A stretch of 64,000 nucleotides of DNA from Acrocarpospora macrocephala (GCF_009687865.1 NZ_BLAE01000041.1:24462-88461), one strand, 5' to 3'; counted from the first letter of the stretch, positions 1 through 10,311 are shown. The notes: generated from the letters alone by a model not told the origin. Program-made: numbers and translations.

Positions 1-1
1 G

Positions 2-3000
2 ATCGCCCCACCGACCGGTCCCGGCCGTCCGGCACGCGAGCAGACCGTGATCGTCGCGACCAGAGGCGGTGCCGAAGCGTATACCGAGAACGGTTCCGGC
101 CGGTTCTCCACCGCGCTGATGGACGTGCTGGACACCGCCTGGCCGGCCGACATGCGGGAGGTGTTCCAGCAGGTCCACACCCGGATGGCGGATGGCTCCC
201 AGCATCCATGGTGGCTGCACTACCGGGACGCGGCCGGTGAGGAGCAGCATGCGAACCCTGCGCAGCCGCCCGCTCCGGCGCCCGCGCCCGCGCCGCGGCG
301 GAGTCCGGTGGGGAGCGGTCCCACTGCCGCGGAGTGGGCGGAATACCGGGAGGTCGCGGAATTCGCGTTCCGCACCAGGACGGCCTCGTACGGATCGGTC
401 ATGGACGGCCGCGCCGACCTCGAAGCCGAGCTCCAGGAACCCGACGAGCAGGCCCGGCTCGGCCAATCCCTGAACCGGGGCCGGCCCCATCGCCGCCAGG
501 TGGTGACACTCCGGACGGCCCTGGCCGCGACCGGGCGGCGGACCTCCGGCGAGGAGCGGCGCAGGGTGGTGCTGCTGACCGGCGGTCCTGGTTCGGGCAA
601 GAGCACCGCCCTGCTGGACCTGGTTCGCGATGCCTTCGCAGCTCCGCAGGCCGAGACGCCGATGGTTCCGGTCTACGTGGATTTGCGGGGGTTCCGTCCG
701 TCCGGGCCTGTCACTGCGGACGCCGTGCGAGCCGAGGTGCTGGCCGCGATGAAGGCAGGCGGATCCGGCGCGGTGGCCGACTTCGTGGACACCTGGTTCG
801 ACCACGGGCTGAAACTGGGCTGGTGGCAGTTCCTGTTCGACTCCTTCGACGAGATCCCCGCCCTGCTCAGCGTGCACGACCCGGCCGCCGCGGCGGAACG
901 CTACGCGGCGGCGATCCTGGCCTTTCTCTACGATCTCACCCCGTGCGGCGCGGTCGTCGCGACCAGGGACATCGCCGGATATACGGCGTTCCAGGCGGTG
1001 CCAAGGCTGCGGATCCTGCCGATGAGCGAGCGGGTGCGCGGCCAGCTGCTGGAGAAGTTCGGGTCGAGCCCCGCCACCCGTAGGCGGCTGGAGAGCCGTT
1101 TGGCCACGGCGCCGGTTCCGATTCAGGAGCTGGCCGACAATCCGCTGCTGCTGAGCTTGCTCTACCGGGTGGTGACCGCCGATCCCGGCGGCTGGTTTCC
1201 CACGGACCGGCACGACGTGCTCGACCATTACGTGCGGAAACAGCTGGGCGACACCCCGTCGGTGACGGCGGCGGCCGCCGAGATCGCGCTGGCCATGTCC
1301 CACCATCCGAGCCTGAGCCTCAATCCGTCGATCAGGGAACTGTGCGCCGCGCTCACGCCCGAGGGTGGCACCGGTCCGGCTCCCGACATGATCCAAATGC
1401 TGCTCGAGTCACTCCAGAGCGCCAAACTCGGCGCGTACACCACGCTCGCGGCCGATCGAGGGGAGCGGCGGTTCAGTTTCGTGCACCGCGCGGTGCAGGA
1501 GTATTTCGTGACCGTCGCGCTGCTGGCGCGGCCATATCGGGTGCCCGCCGTCGAACTGCTTACCGAGCGCCGCTGGCATCCGGCTACCGTGTCGATGCTC
1601 CGCCGCCGGTCGAGCGAGGTGGTGGGGGAGCTCACCGGCATCGCCGACACGCTGCTGGCCGCTGATGAAACCCCCGACGATGAGGCGACGCCGTGGCGGG
1701 AGACCACGGTCAACCTGCTCGCCACGCTCGCCGACGGCTTCGCGCCGCCCGCACCGCACCAACTCCCCGCCGGCCTGCGCGCACGGGTCGGGCGGCGGCT
1801 GCTCGACGTCTGGCCGAAGGCCGGCACAGCCGAGCGCGTCGACATCGTCCGCTTCGCCACGGCCGCCGATCCGGACACCGAGAACGAGCTGCTGGGCCAG
1901 GCCTTCCGCGCCCAGGGCATGGTGTTGCGCGACACCGCCTTCCGCCAAGCGGTCTCCCGTCCGGTCGTCCCGGCGGCGGTCCTCTCGCACTTACGGCGCA
2001 CTCTGCTCACCCTGCAGGTAGAAGGCAGCCTGCGCGACAGAATGCGGACGATCCGGGCCCAGCTGCGCGGCGCGGGCCGGGAACCGACACTGCTGCACAC
2101 CATCCGGCTGCTCCGCGTGGGCCAGGCCATCGACCTGCTGGTGTGTCTCGCCCTGGGGCCCGCGCTCTTCATCATCGCCGGCGAGCAGGACCTGGTGGCA
2201 CTGATCCCCGTCACCCTCCTCATGCTCGGCCTGCATCTGGGCTACCGGGCCGGGCTTCGCCGCGGCGCCTGGCCGGGCGCGGCGGGAACGCGCCGCCTCT
2301 GGTGGGAGCGCAGATTCGCGGCCTTCGAGCTCGGGCCCGACTTCTTCCCTGACTACGCTCTGTCGATCAGGCACATGATCGGCGCGGCCGCGATCCTGAT
2401 CGGAACGCCGAGCCTGCTGTACGCGTATCTGGCGGGCACCCCGATCGCCGAGGTCGCCGGCTGGCTGGGCGTGTACGTGGTCACCGTGCTCGTCGGGATC
2501 TGGCCGTCGGCGGTACGAGAAGGGGCATTGAACGGGCACGTCAGCCCTCGCCCGGCCGACTGGCTCCGCTTCGTGGGATATCCGGTGGGAGCACGGGCGC
2601 GCCGCAGCGCCAAGCGGCTGGTCACCCCACGCCAGTGGTGGCCCGGATGGCTGCGCCTGTCCGTGGTCGTCCAGATCTACGGCGGCCGCTTCTGGTGGCT
2701 GAAGATCACTGCCGGTGTGGCCGCGTTCACGTTCATGGCCGCCAGGCCGTGGATCTCCGCGGAGATGGACCGCAGTCCTGTTTTCGCGCGGCTGGTGGCG
2801 GGCGCCATCGTGCTCTTCTTCCTGATCGTGCTGCCGGTAGGCATCGCCAGGTTCGTCCGCCCCTGGCGGCAGGCCCGCCGGGATCGGCTGATGACCGAAG
2901 CGCTCTGCGCGGACCTGCAACGCGCCGACCCCGGCATCCTCACCGGAAACCGCCTGGTCGAAGTCCTGGCGGAACTGCGGACGGCCGAGGGCTTCCGGCT

Positions 3001-3286
3001 GCTCGTGGACACGATGTCGACCCAGCCACCCGGCACGACCGGCGAACCGGTCATCCCCATCGATCGGGACGCGCTCGCGCTGCTCGGCTTCATCGCGCAT
3101 GTCCGCGAGGTCCTGGAGACGTTCGAGCCGGCGTACGAGGGTGAGGTGCCGCACATCAATCGCGAGCCGAGGCCGGAGTGGGCGCCGCTCGTCACCGAGA
3201 GCGGTGCCATGCCCATCGTCCAACTCGCGCAGCAGGATGTCCTGGACGCCATCGCCGCGCTGCATGATTCCAGAAGGAGAGACTGA
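2..3286 (+). CDS. Caspase-like/NACHT NTPase with C-terminal membrane segments (5' partial)
   Basis: The frame is open to the left edge, so the true start lies outside the window; the first internal start is the GTG at 47. The first ~70 residues (VIVATRGG..., FSTALMDVLD, DMREVFQQV) resemble the C-terminal part of a peptidase C14 caspase domain. A Pro/Ala linker follows, then a NACHT-type STAND ATPase with Walker A GGPGSGKST (about residue 179 from the GTG) and Walker B-like FLFDSFDEIP (about 260-270). The last third (about 690-960) holds roughly five or six hydrophobic segments, then a soluble tail. STAND ATPases oligomerise on sensing a trigger; a membrane tail suggests action at the membrane. 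The stop overlaps the next gene's ATG by one base, so the two are coupled. Coupling to a caspase suggests an NLR-like cell-death or antiviral role, which is inference. Confidence 0.8.
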   Translation: MAPPTGPGRPAREQTVIVATRGGAEAYTENGSGRFSTALMDVLDTAWPADMREVFQQVHTRMADGSQHPWWLHYRDAAGEEQHANPAQPPAPAPAPAPRRSPVGSGPTAAEWAEYREVAEFAFRTRTASYGSVMDGRADLEAELQEPDEQARLGQSLNRGRPHRRQVVTLRTALAATGRRTSGEERRRVVLLTGGPGSGKSTALLDLVRDAFAAPQAETPMVPVYVDLRGFRPSGPVTADAVRAEVLAAMKAGGSGAVADFVDTWFDHGLKLGWWQFLFDSFDEIPALLSVHDPAAAAERYAAAILAFLYDLTPCGAVVATRDIAGYTAFQAVPRLRILPMSERVRGQLLEKFGSSPATRRRLESRLATAPVPIQELADNPLLLSLLYRVVTADPGGWFPTDRHDVLDHYVRKQLGDTPSVTAAAAEIALAMSHHPSLSLNPSIRELCAALTPEGGTGPAPDMIQMLLESLQSAKLGAYTTLAADRGERRFSFVHRAVQEYFVTVALLARPYRVPAVELLTERRWHPATVSMLRRRSSEVVGELTGIADTLLAADETPDDEATPWRETTVNLLATLADGFAPPAPHQLPAGLRARVGRRLLDVWPKAGTAERVDIVRFATAADPDTENELLGQAFRAQGMVLRDTAFRQAVSRPVVPAAVLSHLRRTLLTLQVEGSLRDRMRTIRAQLRGAGREPTLLHTIRLLRVGQAIDLLVCLALGPALFIIAGEQDLVALIPVTLLMLGLHLGYRAGLRRGAWPGAAGTRRLWWERRFAAFELGPDFFPDYALSIRHMIGAAAILIGTPSLLYAYLAGTPIAEVAGWLGVYVVTVLVGIWPSAVREGALNGHVSPRPADWLRFVGYPVGARARRSAKRLVTPRQWWPGWLRLSVVVQIYGGRFWWLKITAGVAAFTFMAARPWISAEMDRSPVFARLVAGAIVLFFLIVLPVGIARFVRPWRQARRDRLMTEALCADLQRADPGILTGNRLVEVLAELRTAEGFRLLVDTMSTQPPGTTGEPVIPIDRDALALLGFIAHVREVLETFEPAYEGEVPHINREPRPEWAPLVTESGAMPIVQLAQQDVLDAIAALHDSRRRD

Positions 3287-4053
3287 TGCTCCACGCGGTG
3301 CTGGTCGGCATCGACCGCTATCGGGATCGGAGGATCCGCAACCTGCGCTTCGCCCGCTCCGACGCCGAGGCCGTCGCCCGGCTGCTGACCCGCATCGATC
3401 CCGCGGAACGGGACATCCGGCTCTTGCTCGACGAAGAGGCGACCAAGCACGCCATCATGACCGAGATCGGGGTGCGGCTCCGCGGGCAAGCCGGTCCTGA
3501 TGATGTGGTTCTGATCTACTTCGCCGGGCATGGCAGCCCGGAACAGGGTCAGCATCCTGATGATGTGGCGCGATATCTGGTGACGCACGACACCGAGAAG
3601 AGCAACATCTACGCGACGGCCATCGACTTCGACAGTGAGATCAACCGGTGGTTCGAGCGCATCGACCGGCCCAAGCTGGTGCTCATGTTGATCGACTCGT
3701 GCTTCAGCGGGGGTGCCGGCGGTCGTACCTTCATGGGACCGGAACTGCAGCGCCGCCGTGCCGGGAGCCGCGCGCCGATCTCCTTGTCGTTGCGGGATCT
3801 GGATCTCGGCGAGGGCAAGCTGATCATCACGGCGTGCGGGGAGGACGAGAGGGCCGAAGAGTCGGCCGTTGTCGGTGGCGGCGTGTTCACCCACTTTCTG
3901 ATCAAGGGTCCGGCCGCGACGGGGGAGAATACGGTGGGGTTGCATTCGCTTTATGAGCAGGTGGCCCGCTCGGTCCGGGACTGGTCGCGAAAGAACCAGA
4001 ACCCGATCATCTACGGCCGCTCAAGCTACGCCCGCTTCCCCAACGTCTGGTAG
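3286..4053 (+). CDS. Caspase family protein (peptidase C14)
   Basis: This 255-residue cysteine protease has the caspase fold signature from its first residues (AVLVGIDRY, then DAEAVARLL). The catalytic pair is visible: His82 in YFAGHG and Cys139 in DSCFSGG. The length is that of a single catalytic domain with no added sensor. An AGAAGGAGA ribosome site sits just before the ATG, which overlaps the NACHT gene's stop (TGATG), so the two proteins should be made together. Bacterial caspase homologues usually cleave after basic residues and often act as death effectors. Here it is probably the effector or partner of the upstream NACHT protein, although that protein appears to carry its own caspase-like N-terminus. 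Confidence 0.9.
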   Translation: MLHAVLVGIDRYRDRRIRNLRFARSDAEAVARLLTRIDPAERDIRLLLDEEATKHAIMTEIGVRLRGQAGPDDVVLIYFAGHGSPEQGQHPDDVARYLVTHDTEKSNIYATAIDFDSEINRWFERIDRPKLVLMLIDSCFSGGAGGRTFMGPELQRRRAGSRAPISLSLRDLDLGEGKLIITACGEDERAEESAVVGGGVFTHFLIKGPAATGENTVGLHSLYEQVARSVRDWSRKNQNPIIYGRSSYARFPNVW

Positions 4054-4059
4054 CGGACT

Positions 4060-6321
4060 TCAGAGCGATCCGTGGAAGGTGCGGTCAATCACGTCCTGCT
4101 GCTGCTCGCGCGTCAGGCGGACGAAGTTCACCGCGTACCCGGAGACGCGGATGGTCAGCTGCGGGTAGTTCTCCGGGTGCTCCATCGCGTCCAGCAGGAT
4201 GGCGCGGGTCAGCACGTTGACGTTCATGTGGAAGCCACCGGCGTCCACGTACGCGTCCAGCACGCCGACCAGGTTCCCCACCCGTTCCGCCGGGGTACGC
4301 CCGAGCCCTTCGGGCGTCACCGTGTTGGTCAGCGAGATCCCGTCGCGGGCGTCCGCGTAGGGCAGCTTGGCCACCGACAGGGCCGAGGCGATCATCCCGT
4401 GCCGGTCGCGGCCGTTCATCGGGTTGGCGCCCGGGGCGAACGGCTGGCCTGCCCGGCGGCCGTCGGGGGTGTTGCCGGTGTGCTTGCCGTACACCACGTT
4501 GGAGGTGATGGTCAGCACCGACTGGGTGTGCTCGGCGCCCCGGTAGGCGGGATGTTCGCGCACCTTGGCCATGAACGAGCGGACCAGGTCGGCGGCGATG
4601 GAGTCCACCCGATCGTCGTTGTTGCCGAAGGCGGGGTAGTCGCCCTCGACCACGTAGTCGACCGCCATGCCGGCGGCGTCGCGGATGACGCGCACGCGGG
4701 CGTGGCGAATCGCGGAGAGGCTGTCGGCGGCGACTGAGAGGCCGGCGATGCCGCAGGCCAGAGTGCGTTTGACGGGGTAGTCGTGTAAGGCCATCTCGAC
4801 GCGCTCGTAGGCGTACTTGTCGTGCATGTAGTGGATGACGTTGAGCGCGTTGACGTACGTGCGGGCCAGCCAGTCCAGCATCCGGTCGAAGGCGGGGGCG
4901 ACCTCCTCGTACGACAGGTACTCGCCCGTCAGCGCCGGGACGGCGGGGCCGACCTGGTCGCCGGTCATCTCGTCGCGGCCGCCGTTGACGGCGTACAGCA
5001 GGGTCTTGGCGAGGTTGACCCGGGCGCCGAAGAACTGCATCTGCTTCCCGACGGGCGCGGCCGACACGCAGCAGGCGATCGCGGTGTCGTCGCCGAACTG
5101 GGGGCGCATCAGGTCGTCGCTCTCGTACTGGATGGAGCTGGTCTCGATCGACAGCCGGGCGCAGAAGCGTTTGAACGGCTCGGGCAGCCGGGGGGACCAG
5201 AAAACCGTCAGGTTCGGCTCGGGCGCGGGGCCGAGGTTGCGCAGGGTCTGCAGGTAGCGGAAGCTCGTGCGGGTCACCAGGGTGCGGCCGTCCTCGCCCA
5301 TGCCGCCGATCGACTCGGTCACCCAGGTCGGGTCGCCGGAGAAGAGCTGGTCGTATTCGGGGGTGCGCAGGAAGCGCACGATCCGCAGCTTGATGACGAA
5401 GTCGTCGATCAGTTCCTGGGCGCGCTCCTCGGTGATGAGGCCGTCGGCGAGGTCGCGTTCCAGGTAGATGTCCAGGAAGGTGGCGGTGCGGCCCAGCGAC
5501 ATGGCCGCGCCGTTCTGCTCCTTCACCGCGGCCAGGTAGGCCAGGTAGAGCCACTGGATCGCCTCGCGCGCGGTGGCGGCCGGCCGGGAGACGTCGCAGC
5601 CGTAGGAGGCGGCCATCTCGCGCAGTTCGGCCAGGGCGCGGATCTGCTCGGCCAGCTCCTCCCGGTCGCGGATCACCGGGTCGCTGGAGAAGGCCCGGTC
5701 GAGGCTGTGCAGTTCGTCCTTCTTGGCCTCGATGAGGCGGTTCACGCCGTACAGGGGGACGCGGCGGTAGTCGCCGATGATGCGGCCCCGGCCGTAGGCG
5801 TCGGGCAGGCCGGTGACGATCCCCGAGCGGCGCGCGGCGCGGATCTCGGCGGTGTAGGCGTCGAAGACCCCGTCGTTGTGGGTTTTGCGGTATTTGGTGA
5901 AGATCTCCTTCACCAGGGGGTCGAGCTGGTAGCCGTAGGCGGCCAGGCCGTTCTCGACCATCCGCAGGCCGCCCTGCGGCATGATCGCCCGCTTGAGCGG
6001 CGCGTCGGTCTGCAGGCCCACGATCAGTTCGCGTTCCCGGTCGATGTAGCCCGGCCGGTGGGCGGTGATCGAGGACGGCGTCGACGCGTCCACGTCGTAG
6101 ACGCCGCGCCGCCGCTCCTCGGGCAGCAGGCCGGCGATCCTGCCCCAGACGGCGCGGGTCCGCTCGGTCGCCGCGGTCAGGAAGGTCTCGTCCCCCTCGT
6201 ACGGCGTGTAGTTGGCCTGGATGAACCCGCGCACGTCGATGCCCGCGCGCCAGGCCGTCCCCCGGAAACCGTGCCAGGCGATGACCGGGGCCATCGGCTC
6301 CCGGTCCATGGTGACCGTCAT
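4060..6321 (-). CDS. pflB: Formate C-acetyltransferase (pyruvate formate-lyase)
   Basis: This glycyl-radical enzyme converts pyruvate and CoA to acetyl-CoA and formate under anoxia. With the ATG at 6321 it is 753 residues, close to the usual ~760. The active-site cysteine pair is at residues 417-418 ([12 protein letters not shown]) and the radical glycine at about 728 in [13 protein letters not shown] at 6333 gives four more residues and overlaps the upstream stop, but the GAGGT five bases before 6321 favours that ATG. It follows the PPOX gene, probably in one operon. Its activase lies 3 kb away. PFL in an otherwise aerobic actinomycete suggests survival under hypoxia. Confidence 0.95.
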   Translation of the reverse strand: MTVTMDREPMAPVIAWHGFRGTAWRAGIDVRGFIQANYTPYEGDETFLTAATERTRAVWGRIAGLLPEERRRGVYDVDASTPSSITAHRPGYIDRERELIVGLQTDAPLKRAIMPQGGLRMVENGLAAYGYQLDPLVKEIFTKYRKTHNDGVFDAYTAEIRAARRSGIVTGLPDAYGRGRIIGDYRRVPLYGVNRLIEAKKDELHSLDRAFSSDPVIRDREELAEQIRALAELREMAASYGCDVSRPAATAREAIQWLYLAYLAAVKEQNGAAMSLGRTATFLDIYLERDLADGLITEERAQELIDDFVIKLRIVRFLRTPEYDQLFSGDPTWVTESIGGMGEDGRTLVTRTSFRYLQTLRNLGPAPEPNLTVFWSPRLPEPFKRFCARLSIETSSIQYESDDLMRPQFGDDTAIACCVSAAPVGKQMQFFGARVNLAKTLLYAVNGGRDEMTGDQVGPAVPALTGEYLSYEEVAPAFDRMLDWLARTYVNALNVIHYMHDKYAYERVEMALHDYPVKRTLACGIAGLSVAADSLSAIRHARVRVIRDAAGMAVDYVVEGDYPAFGNNDDRVDSIAADLVRSFMAKVREHPAYRGAEHTQSVLTITSNVVYGKHTGNTPDGRRAGQPFAPGANPMNGRDRHGMIASALSVAKLPYADARDGISLTNTVTPEGLGRTPAERVGNLVGVLDAYVDAGGFHMNVNVLTRAILLDAMEHPENYPQLTIRVSGYAVNFVRLTREQQQDVIDRTFHGSL

Positions 6322-6329
6322 GGCGGACC

Positions 6330-6767
6330 TCACAGAGTCTGGATACGGCGGCCGGTGATCCGCTGCGGGGTGATACGGACGTAGTGGTCACGGGTGCCGC
6401 CCGCCCAGGCCTGGACCCCCGGATCGGCCACCCAGCGCACTTCGTCGTCCGCGACGTGATGGACGGGACCCTGCACCAGCACGCTCCACCCCTCGTGCCG
6501 GGCGACGTCGATCTCGTCCACCTCGAAAGCGATCTTGATCTCCAGGTCCTCGATGCCCGTGCGCAGATCCTCGTCCATCGCGCCGCCCGCGCGGGTCCGG
6601 AACACGATCGCGCCGTTGATGACGCGGTAGTTCACCGGCAGGATGGTCGGCCCGTCCGAGCCGTTGAAGGCCACCCGGCCGACGCCCCCGGGAGAGATCA
6701 GGCTCAGGCACTCCGCCGCGCCGAGCTCGTGCAGTTCAGCGCCGGTCGCGTTCCTCGTCTCCGCCAT
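6330..6767 (-). CDS. Pyridoxamine 5'-phosphate oxidase (PPOX)-family protein
   Basis: This 145-residue protein has the split-barrel PPOX fold: the N-terminal stretch [16 protein letters not shown] and then ILPVNYRV are typical of small flavin- or F420-binding proteins found in actinobacterial dormancy regulons. The substrate cannot be told from sequence. Its stop overlaps the most upstream possible pflB start, so the two genes are likely co-transcribed. The ATG at 6767 faces a DosR-like box in the divergent region shared with the universal stress protein. Confidence 0.8.
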   Translation of the reverse strand: MAETRNATGAELHELGAAECLSLISPGGVGRVAFNGSDGPTILPVNYRVINGAIVFRTRAGGAMDEDLRTGIEDLEIKIAFEVDEIDVARHEGWSVLVQGPVHHVADDEVRWVADPGVQAWAGGTRDHYVRITPQRITGRRIQTL

Positions 6768-6849
6768 CGGATCGTCCTTCCTCGTCGTCCTGGTTCCGAG
6801 TCTTCCCGGTGGCGGTCCGGGATGACATGGCCGATGGGCCTGGTCCGGT

Positions 6850-6864
6850 GGGACCTTCGGCTCT
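6850..6864 (+). promoter_or_regulatory. DosR/DevR-like binding box
   Basis: The 15 bases GGGACCTTCGGCTCT match the asymmetric half of the mycobacterial DosR consensus (GGGACTTTCGGCCC-like). They lie 50 bases before the universal stress protein ATG and 80 bases from the divergent PPOX/pflB start. A second degenerate match, GGGCCTGGTCC, starts at 6836. USP, PPOX and PFL genes are typical DosR targets. No DosR/DosS gene is present in the window. Confidence 0.5.
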
Positions 6865-6913
6865 GGGCCGCCCGGCCGCCGGGCGATGCGATGGAGGGGA
6901 CGAAGGAGGAGTC

Positions 6914-7771
6914 ATGAAGGATGTCATCGTGGTCGGCGTGGACGGCTCGCCCGCCTCGCTCGCGGCCGTGGAATGGGCCACCGACGACGCGGTACGCACC
7001 CGCGCGCCGCTGCGCATCGTGTTCGTCCTGGACCGCTACCCGTACGAGATCGTGAAGTTCCCCGACCACAACCTGGGCGACCAGCTGACCCGCAGTGCCG
7101 CCCGCATCCTGGACCAGGCCGAGCAGACCGCCAACGCCCGCCGCCCGGGCATGGCCGTCACCACGGAGGTCATCGAGGGCAGGCCCGCCGAGGTGCTGCG
7201 CGAGCTGGCGGCCGGCGCCGCCGAGCTGGTGGTCGGCACCCGCGGCATGGGCGGCTTCGCCCGGGCCCTCCTCGGTTCCGTCAGCACGCACGTGGCCGGT
7301 CACGCGCCAGGACCGGTGGTCGTGGTGAACCGGCTGCCCGAGACGACCCGCGGCGAGGTCGTCGTCGGGGTCGACGACTCCCCGGCCTGCGAGCCCGCCC
7401 TGGCCTACGCCTTCGAGCAGGCCCGGCTGCGCGGCAGCGCGGTGCGCGCCCTGCACGCCTGGCAGCTCCCCGTGCACGCCTTCGCACCCGAGATCAGCTA
7501 CGACATGGACGAGATCAGGACCGCCCAGCACGCGGTCGTGACCGGCCTGCTGGACCGGTGGCGGGAGGAATACCCGGACGTGAAGGTCATCGAGGACGTG
7601 CACTCCGCGCATCCGGTGGAGGCGCTCGTGGACGCCTCCGGCGGCGCGGACCTGCTCGTGGTCGGATCCCACGGCCGCGGCGCCCTCGGCTCCGCCGTGC
7701 TCGGGTCGGTCAGCCGGGGCGTGCTGCACCACGCCAAGTGCCCGGTCGCCGTCGTACGCCCCAGGGCCTGA
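6914..7771 (+). CDS. Universal stress protein, tandem UspA domains
   Basis: The 285-residue protein has two Usp domains (about 1-140 and 148-285). Each keeps the ATP-binding glycine motif: GTRGMGGFARALLGS and GSHGRGALGSAVLGS. The ATG at 6914 is chosen because AAGGAGGA precedes it and the protein then opens with the family start MKDVIVVGVDGS; a longer frame upstream has no such support. Double-domain Usp proteins are hallmark hypoxia/dormancy genes in actinobacteria. Its stop directly abuts the stop of the convergent SulP gene. Confidence 0.93.
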   Translation: MKDVIVVGVDGSPASLAAVEWATDDAVRTRAPLRIVFVLDRYPYEIVKFPDHNLGDQLTRSAARILDQAEQTANARRPGMAVTTEVIEGRPAEVLRELAAGAAELVVGTRGMGGFARALLGSVSTHVAGHAPGPVVVVNRLPETTRGEVVVGVDDSPACEPALAYAFEQARLRGSAVRALHAWQLPVHAFAPEISYDMDEIRTAQHAVVTGLLDRWREEYPDVKVIEDVHSAHPVEALVDASGGADLLVVGSHGRGALGSAVLGSVSRGVLHHAKCPVAVVRPRA

Positions 7772-9433
7772 TCACCGCCACGCCTCGTAGGCGGCGACGG
7801 CGGTGGGCAAAGTGGGAAAAAGGCGATCCTCACCGATTTTGGCGGTTAGGCCGAACGCGTCCAGGGAATCGCGGAGGTCCTGCTTGACCCTGGCCATGCC
7901 GAAGACGATGCCCCGGCCGGTCAGCTCCGACCGCAGCGAGTCGAGGGCCTCCAGCGCGGTGATGTCTACCTCGACGTTGGCTTCCGCGTTGAGGACGAAC
8001 CACCGGATCGGGTGGTCCTCCTGGCTGTCCACGGCGGCCAGCGCGCGCCGGCGGAAGTTCTGGGCGTTGGCGAAGAACAGCGGGGAGTCGTAGCGGTAGA
8101 TGAGCAGCCCGGGGATGGTCCGCGCCTGCGGGTAGTCGTCGATGTCGTGCATGCCCGCCAGGCCGGGGACGATGCCGAGGATCGCGTCGTGGGGGCGGGC
8201 CACCCGGGCGAGCATCTCCGCGACGGAGAGGGCCACGGCGAGGAGCACGCCGTACAGGATGTCGAGGACCAGGACGCTGACGCAGGTGGCCACGGCCAGG
8301 AGCAGCTCGCTGCGCCGGAAGGCGAACAGGCGGCGGAACTGGGCCACGTCGATCAGCTGGAGGGCGGCGTAGACGACGATGGCGCCGAGGGCCGCGAGCG
8401 GGAACCCGGCCAGCAGCGGCCCTCCCGCCAGCAGCACCAGAACCACCACGAGCAGCGTGACCAGGGAATACAGCTGGGTGCGGCTGCCCGCCGCGTCGGC
8501 CAGCGCGGTACGGCTGCCGCTGCTGCTGACCGGAAATCCCTGGAACAGACCCGCGCCCACGTTCGCGGCGCCCAGGGCGAGGAGCTCCTGGTTGGCGTCG
8601 ATCTGCTGGTTGTGGCGGGCGGCGAAGGACCGGCCGGTGAGCATGTTGTCGCTGTAACCCACCAGCAGGACGCCCAGGGCGGGCAGGACGAGCTCGCCAA
8701 CGCCGCTTATCGACAGGCCCGGCGCCGGGAGCCCGCCGGGAATCGGGCCGACGACCTTGATCCCGTAGCGTTCCAGACCGAAGGCCGCGACGGCGGCGGT
8801 GGCCAGCAGGACCACCAGCAGCGGGCCCGGCAGCGCGGGAAACAGCCGCCGCACCAGGAAGAGGAAAGCCAGGACGGCCACCGCGAACAGGAGCGTCCAC
8901 CCGTGGATCCCCGGGAGCCCGCGCGCGAACGAGGCCAGCTCCGCGAAGAATTCGTTCCCCGACACCGGCACCCCGGTGACCCGGCCCAGCTGCCCGACGA
9001 TCATGGTGAAGGCGAGCCCCGCCAGATACCCCACCAGGACCGGCCGGGACAGCAGATCGGCGACGAAACCCAGCCGGAGCGCCCAGCAGGCGGTGGCGAA
9101 CACCCCCACCAGGACGGCCAGCGTGGCCGCGAGCGCCGCGTACCGCGCGGGATCGCCCGCGGCCAGCGGCCCGATCGAGACCGCCGTCATCAGCGCGGTG
9201 GAGGACTCGGGCCCGATGGACAGCTGGCGGGAGGACCCGAGCACCGCGTAGAGGGCCAGCGGCGCCAGGATCGCCCAGAGCCCGGCCACCGGCGGCAGCC
9301 CGGCCACCGTCGCGTACGCCATGACCTGGGGCACCAGATATCCGGCCACGGTGAGCCCGGCGAGCAGATCACCGCGCAGCCACGTACGCCGGTAGCCCCG
9401 CAGATCCGCGAAGACCGGAGGTAGCTGGATCAT
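7772..9433 (-). CDS. SulP-family anion transporter with STAS domain
   Basis: The 553-residue membrane protein starts with the SulP signature (LRGDLLAGLTVAGYLVPQVMAYA) and has about ten to twelve hydrophobic segments up to about residue 400. A cytoplasmic STAS domain follows at about 430-550. Members carry sulfate, bicarbonate or other anions; the substrate cannot be read here. It lies 26 bases after the pflA stop on the same strand, so pflA-sulP is probably one transcription unit. Export of formate or another fermentation anion is possible but unproven. Confidence 0.9.
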   Translation of the reverse strand: MIQLPPVFADLRGYRRTWLRGDLLAGLTVAGYLVPQVMAYATVAGLPPVAGLWAILAPLALYAVLGSSRQLSIGPESSTALMTAVSIGPLAAGDPARYAALAATLAVLVGVFATACWALRLGFVADLLSRPVLVGYLAGLAFTMIVGQLGRVTGVPVSGNEFFAELASFARGLPGIHGWTLLFAVAVLAFLFLVRRLFPALPGPLLVVLLATAAVAAFGLERYGIKVVGPIPGGLPAPGLSISGVGELVLPALGVLLVGYSDNMLTGRSFAARHNQQIDANQELLALGAANVGAGLFQGFPVSSSGSRTALADAAGSRTQLYSLVTLLVVVLVLLAGGPLLAGFPLAALGAIVVYAALQLIDVAQFRRLFAFRRSELLLAVATCVSVLVLDILYGVLLAVALSVAEMLARVARPHDAILGIVPGLAGMHDIDDYPQARTIPGLLIYRYDSPLFFANAQNFRRRALAAVDSQEDHPIRWFVLNAEANVEVDITALEALDSLRSELTGRGIVFGMARVKQDLRDSLDAFGLTAKIGEDRLFPTLPTAVAAYEAWR

Positions 9434-9459
9434 GACCGCCAGTGTGGCATCCGCGGCCG

Positions 9460-10260
9460 TCAGATGCTGACGACCCCGCGGGCTCGGAATTGGGCGTGGA
9501 CGCGGTCGAGCAGCGCCTGATCCGGCGGCTGGACGTGGGCGAGCGGGAAGGTCAGGCCGAGTCTCTGATATTTCCCGATGGCCATGCGATGGAAGGGAAG
9601 CACATCGACATGCTGCACATTGCCCAGATCCGCAACGAAGGCGGCAAGGGCGTCCACGCTCGCCGGATCATCGGTGAGGCCGGGCACGAGCACGAAACGG
9701 ACCCACGTCGCCCGGCCCAGCTCGGCCAGGCGGCGGGCGAAACGCAAGGTCGGCTCCAACTCGACCCCGGTGAGATCGCGGTACGCCCTCGGATCCGCGG
9801 ACTTGATGTCGAGCAGCACCAGATCGGTGTCGGCCAGCAGGGAATCGGTGGCCCGATCGCCGAGAAAGCCCGAGGTGTCCAGTGCCGTGTGCAGGCCGCT
9901 CTCGTGGCAGCGCCGAAGCAGGTCCGCGGTGAAACGAGGCTGGAGCAGGGGCTCGCCGCCGCTGACGGTGACCCCGCCGCCCGCCACGGCGATGAACCGC
10001 CGGTATTTGCCCACCTCGGCCATGACCTCGCCGGTCGTGACCCGGCGGCCGTCGCGCATCCGCCACGTCTCCGGGTTCTGGCAGTAGAGGCAGCGCAGCG
10101 CGCACCCGGCGGTGAAGACCACGAACCGGGTCCCAGGCCCGTCGACCCCGATCGACAGGTCCCAGGAACTGATGACGCCGGTGCCAGGATCCGGAGCCGG
10201 CAGGCGCAGTTCACCCGCCGCCTCGGCCAGCACGCTCTTCCGCCCGTTCACACATCCCAC
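9460..10260 (-). CDS. pflA: Pyruvate formate-lyase activating enzyme (radical SAM)
   Basis: The 266-residue protein carries the radical-SAM cluster motif C53-x3-C57-x2-C60 (AGCALRCLYC) and the GGGVTVSGGEPLLQ motif that binds SAM. It abstracts hydrogen from the radical glycine of PflB to activate it. Start choice is weak: the GTG at 10260 lacks a clear ribosome site and later starts are possible. It is separated from pflB by three genes rather than adjacent, but shares the DosR-like regulatory context. It is divergent from the P-type ATPase. Confidence 0.9.
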   Translation of the reverse strand: MGCVNGRKSVLAEAAGELRLPAPDPGTGVISSWDLSIGVDGPGTRFVVFTAGCALRCLYCQNPETWRMRDGRRVTTGEVMAEVGKYRRFIAVAGGGVTVSGGEPLLQPRFTADLLRRCHESGLHTALDTSGFLGDRATDSLLADTDLVLLDIKSADPRAYRDLTGVELEPTLRFARRLAELGRATWVRFVLVPGLTDDPASVDALAAFVADLGNVQHVDVLPFHRMAIGKYQRLGLTFPLAHVQPPDQALLDRVHAQFRARGVVSI

Positions 10261-10311
10261 TGTCGCGGGGGAGCGGTGCTCCTCTCAGCGTCCGGAAGTC
10301 CCCGATCGCCA

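Noticed and set aside
4822..6384. A 520-codon open frame antisense to pflB, and many similar long frames opposite other genes
   Set aside because: They are GC-skew shadows of real genes, with Arg/Gly/Pro-rich low-complexity translations and no motifs or ribosome sites.
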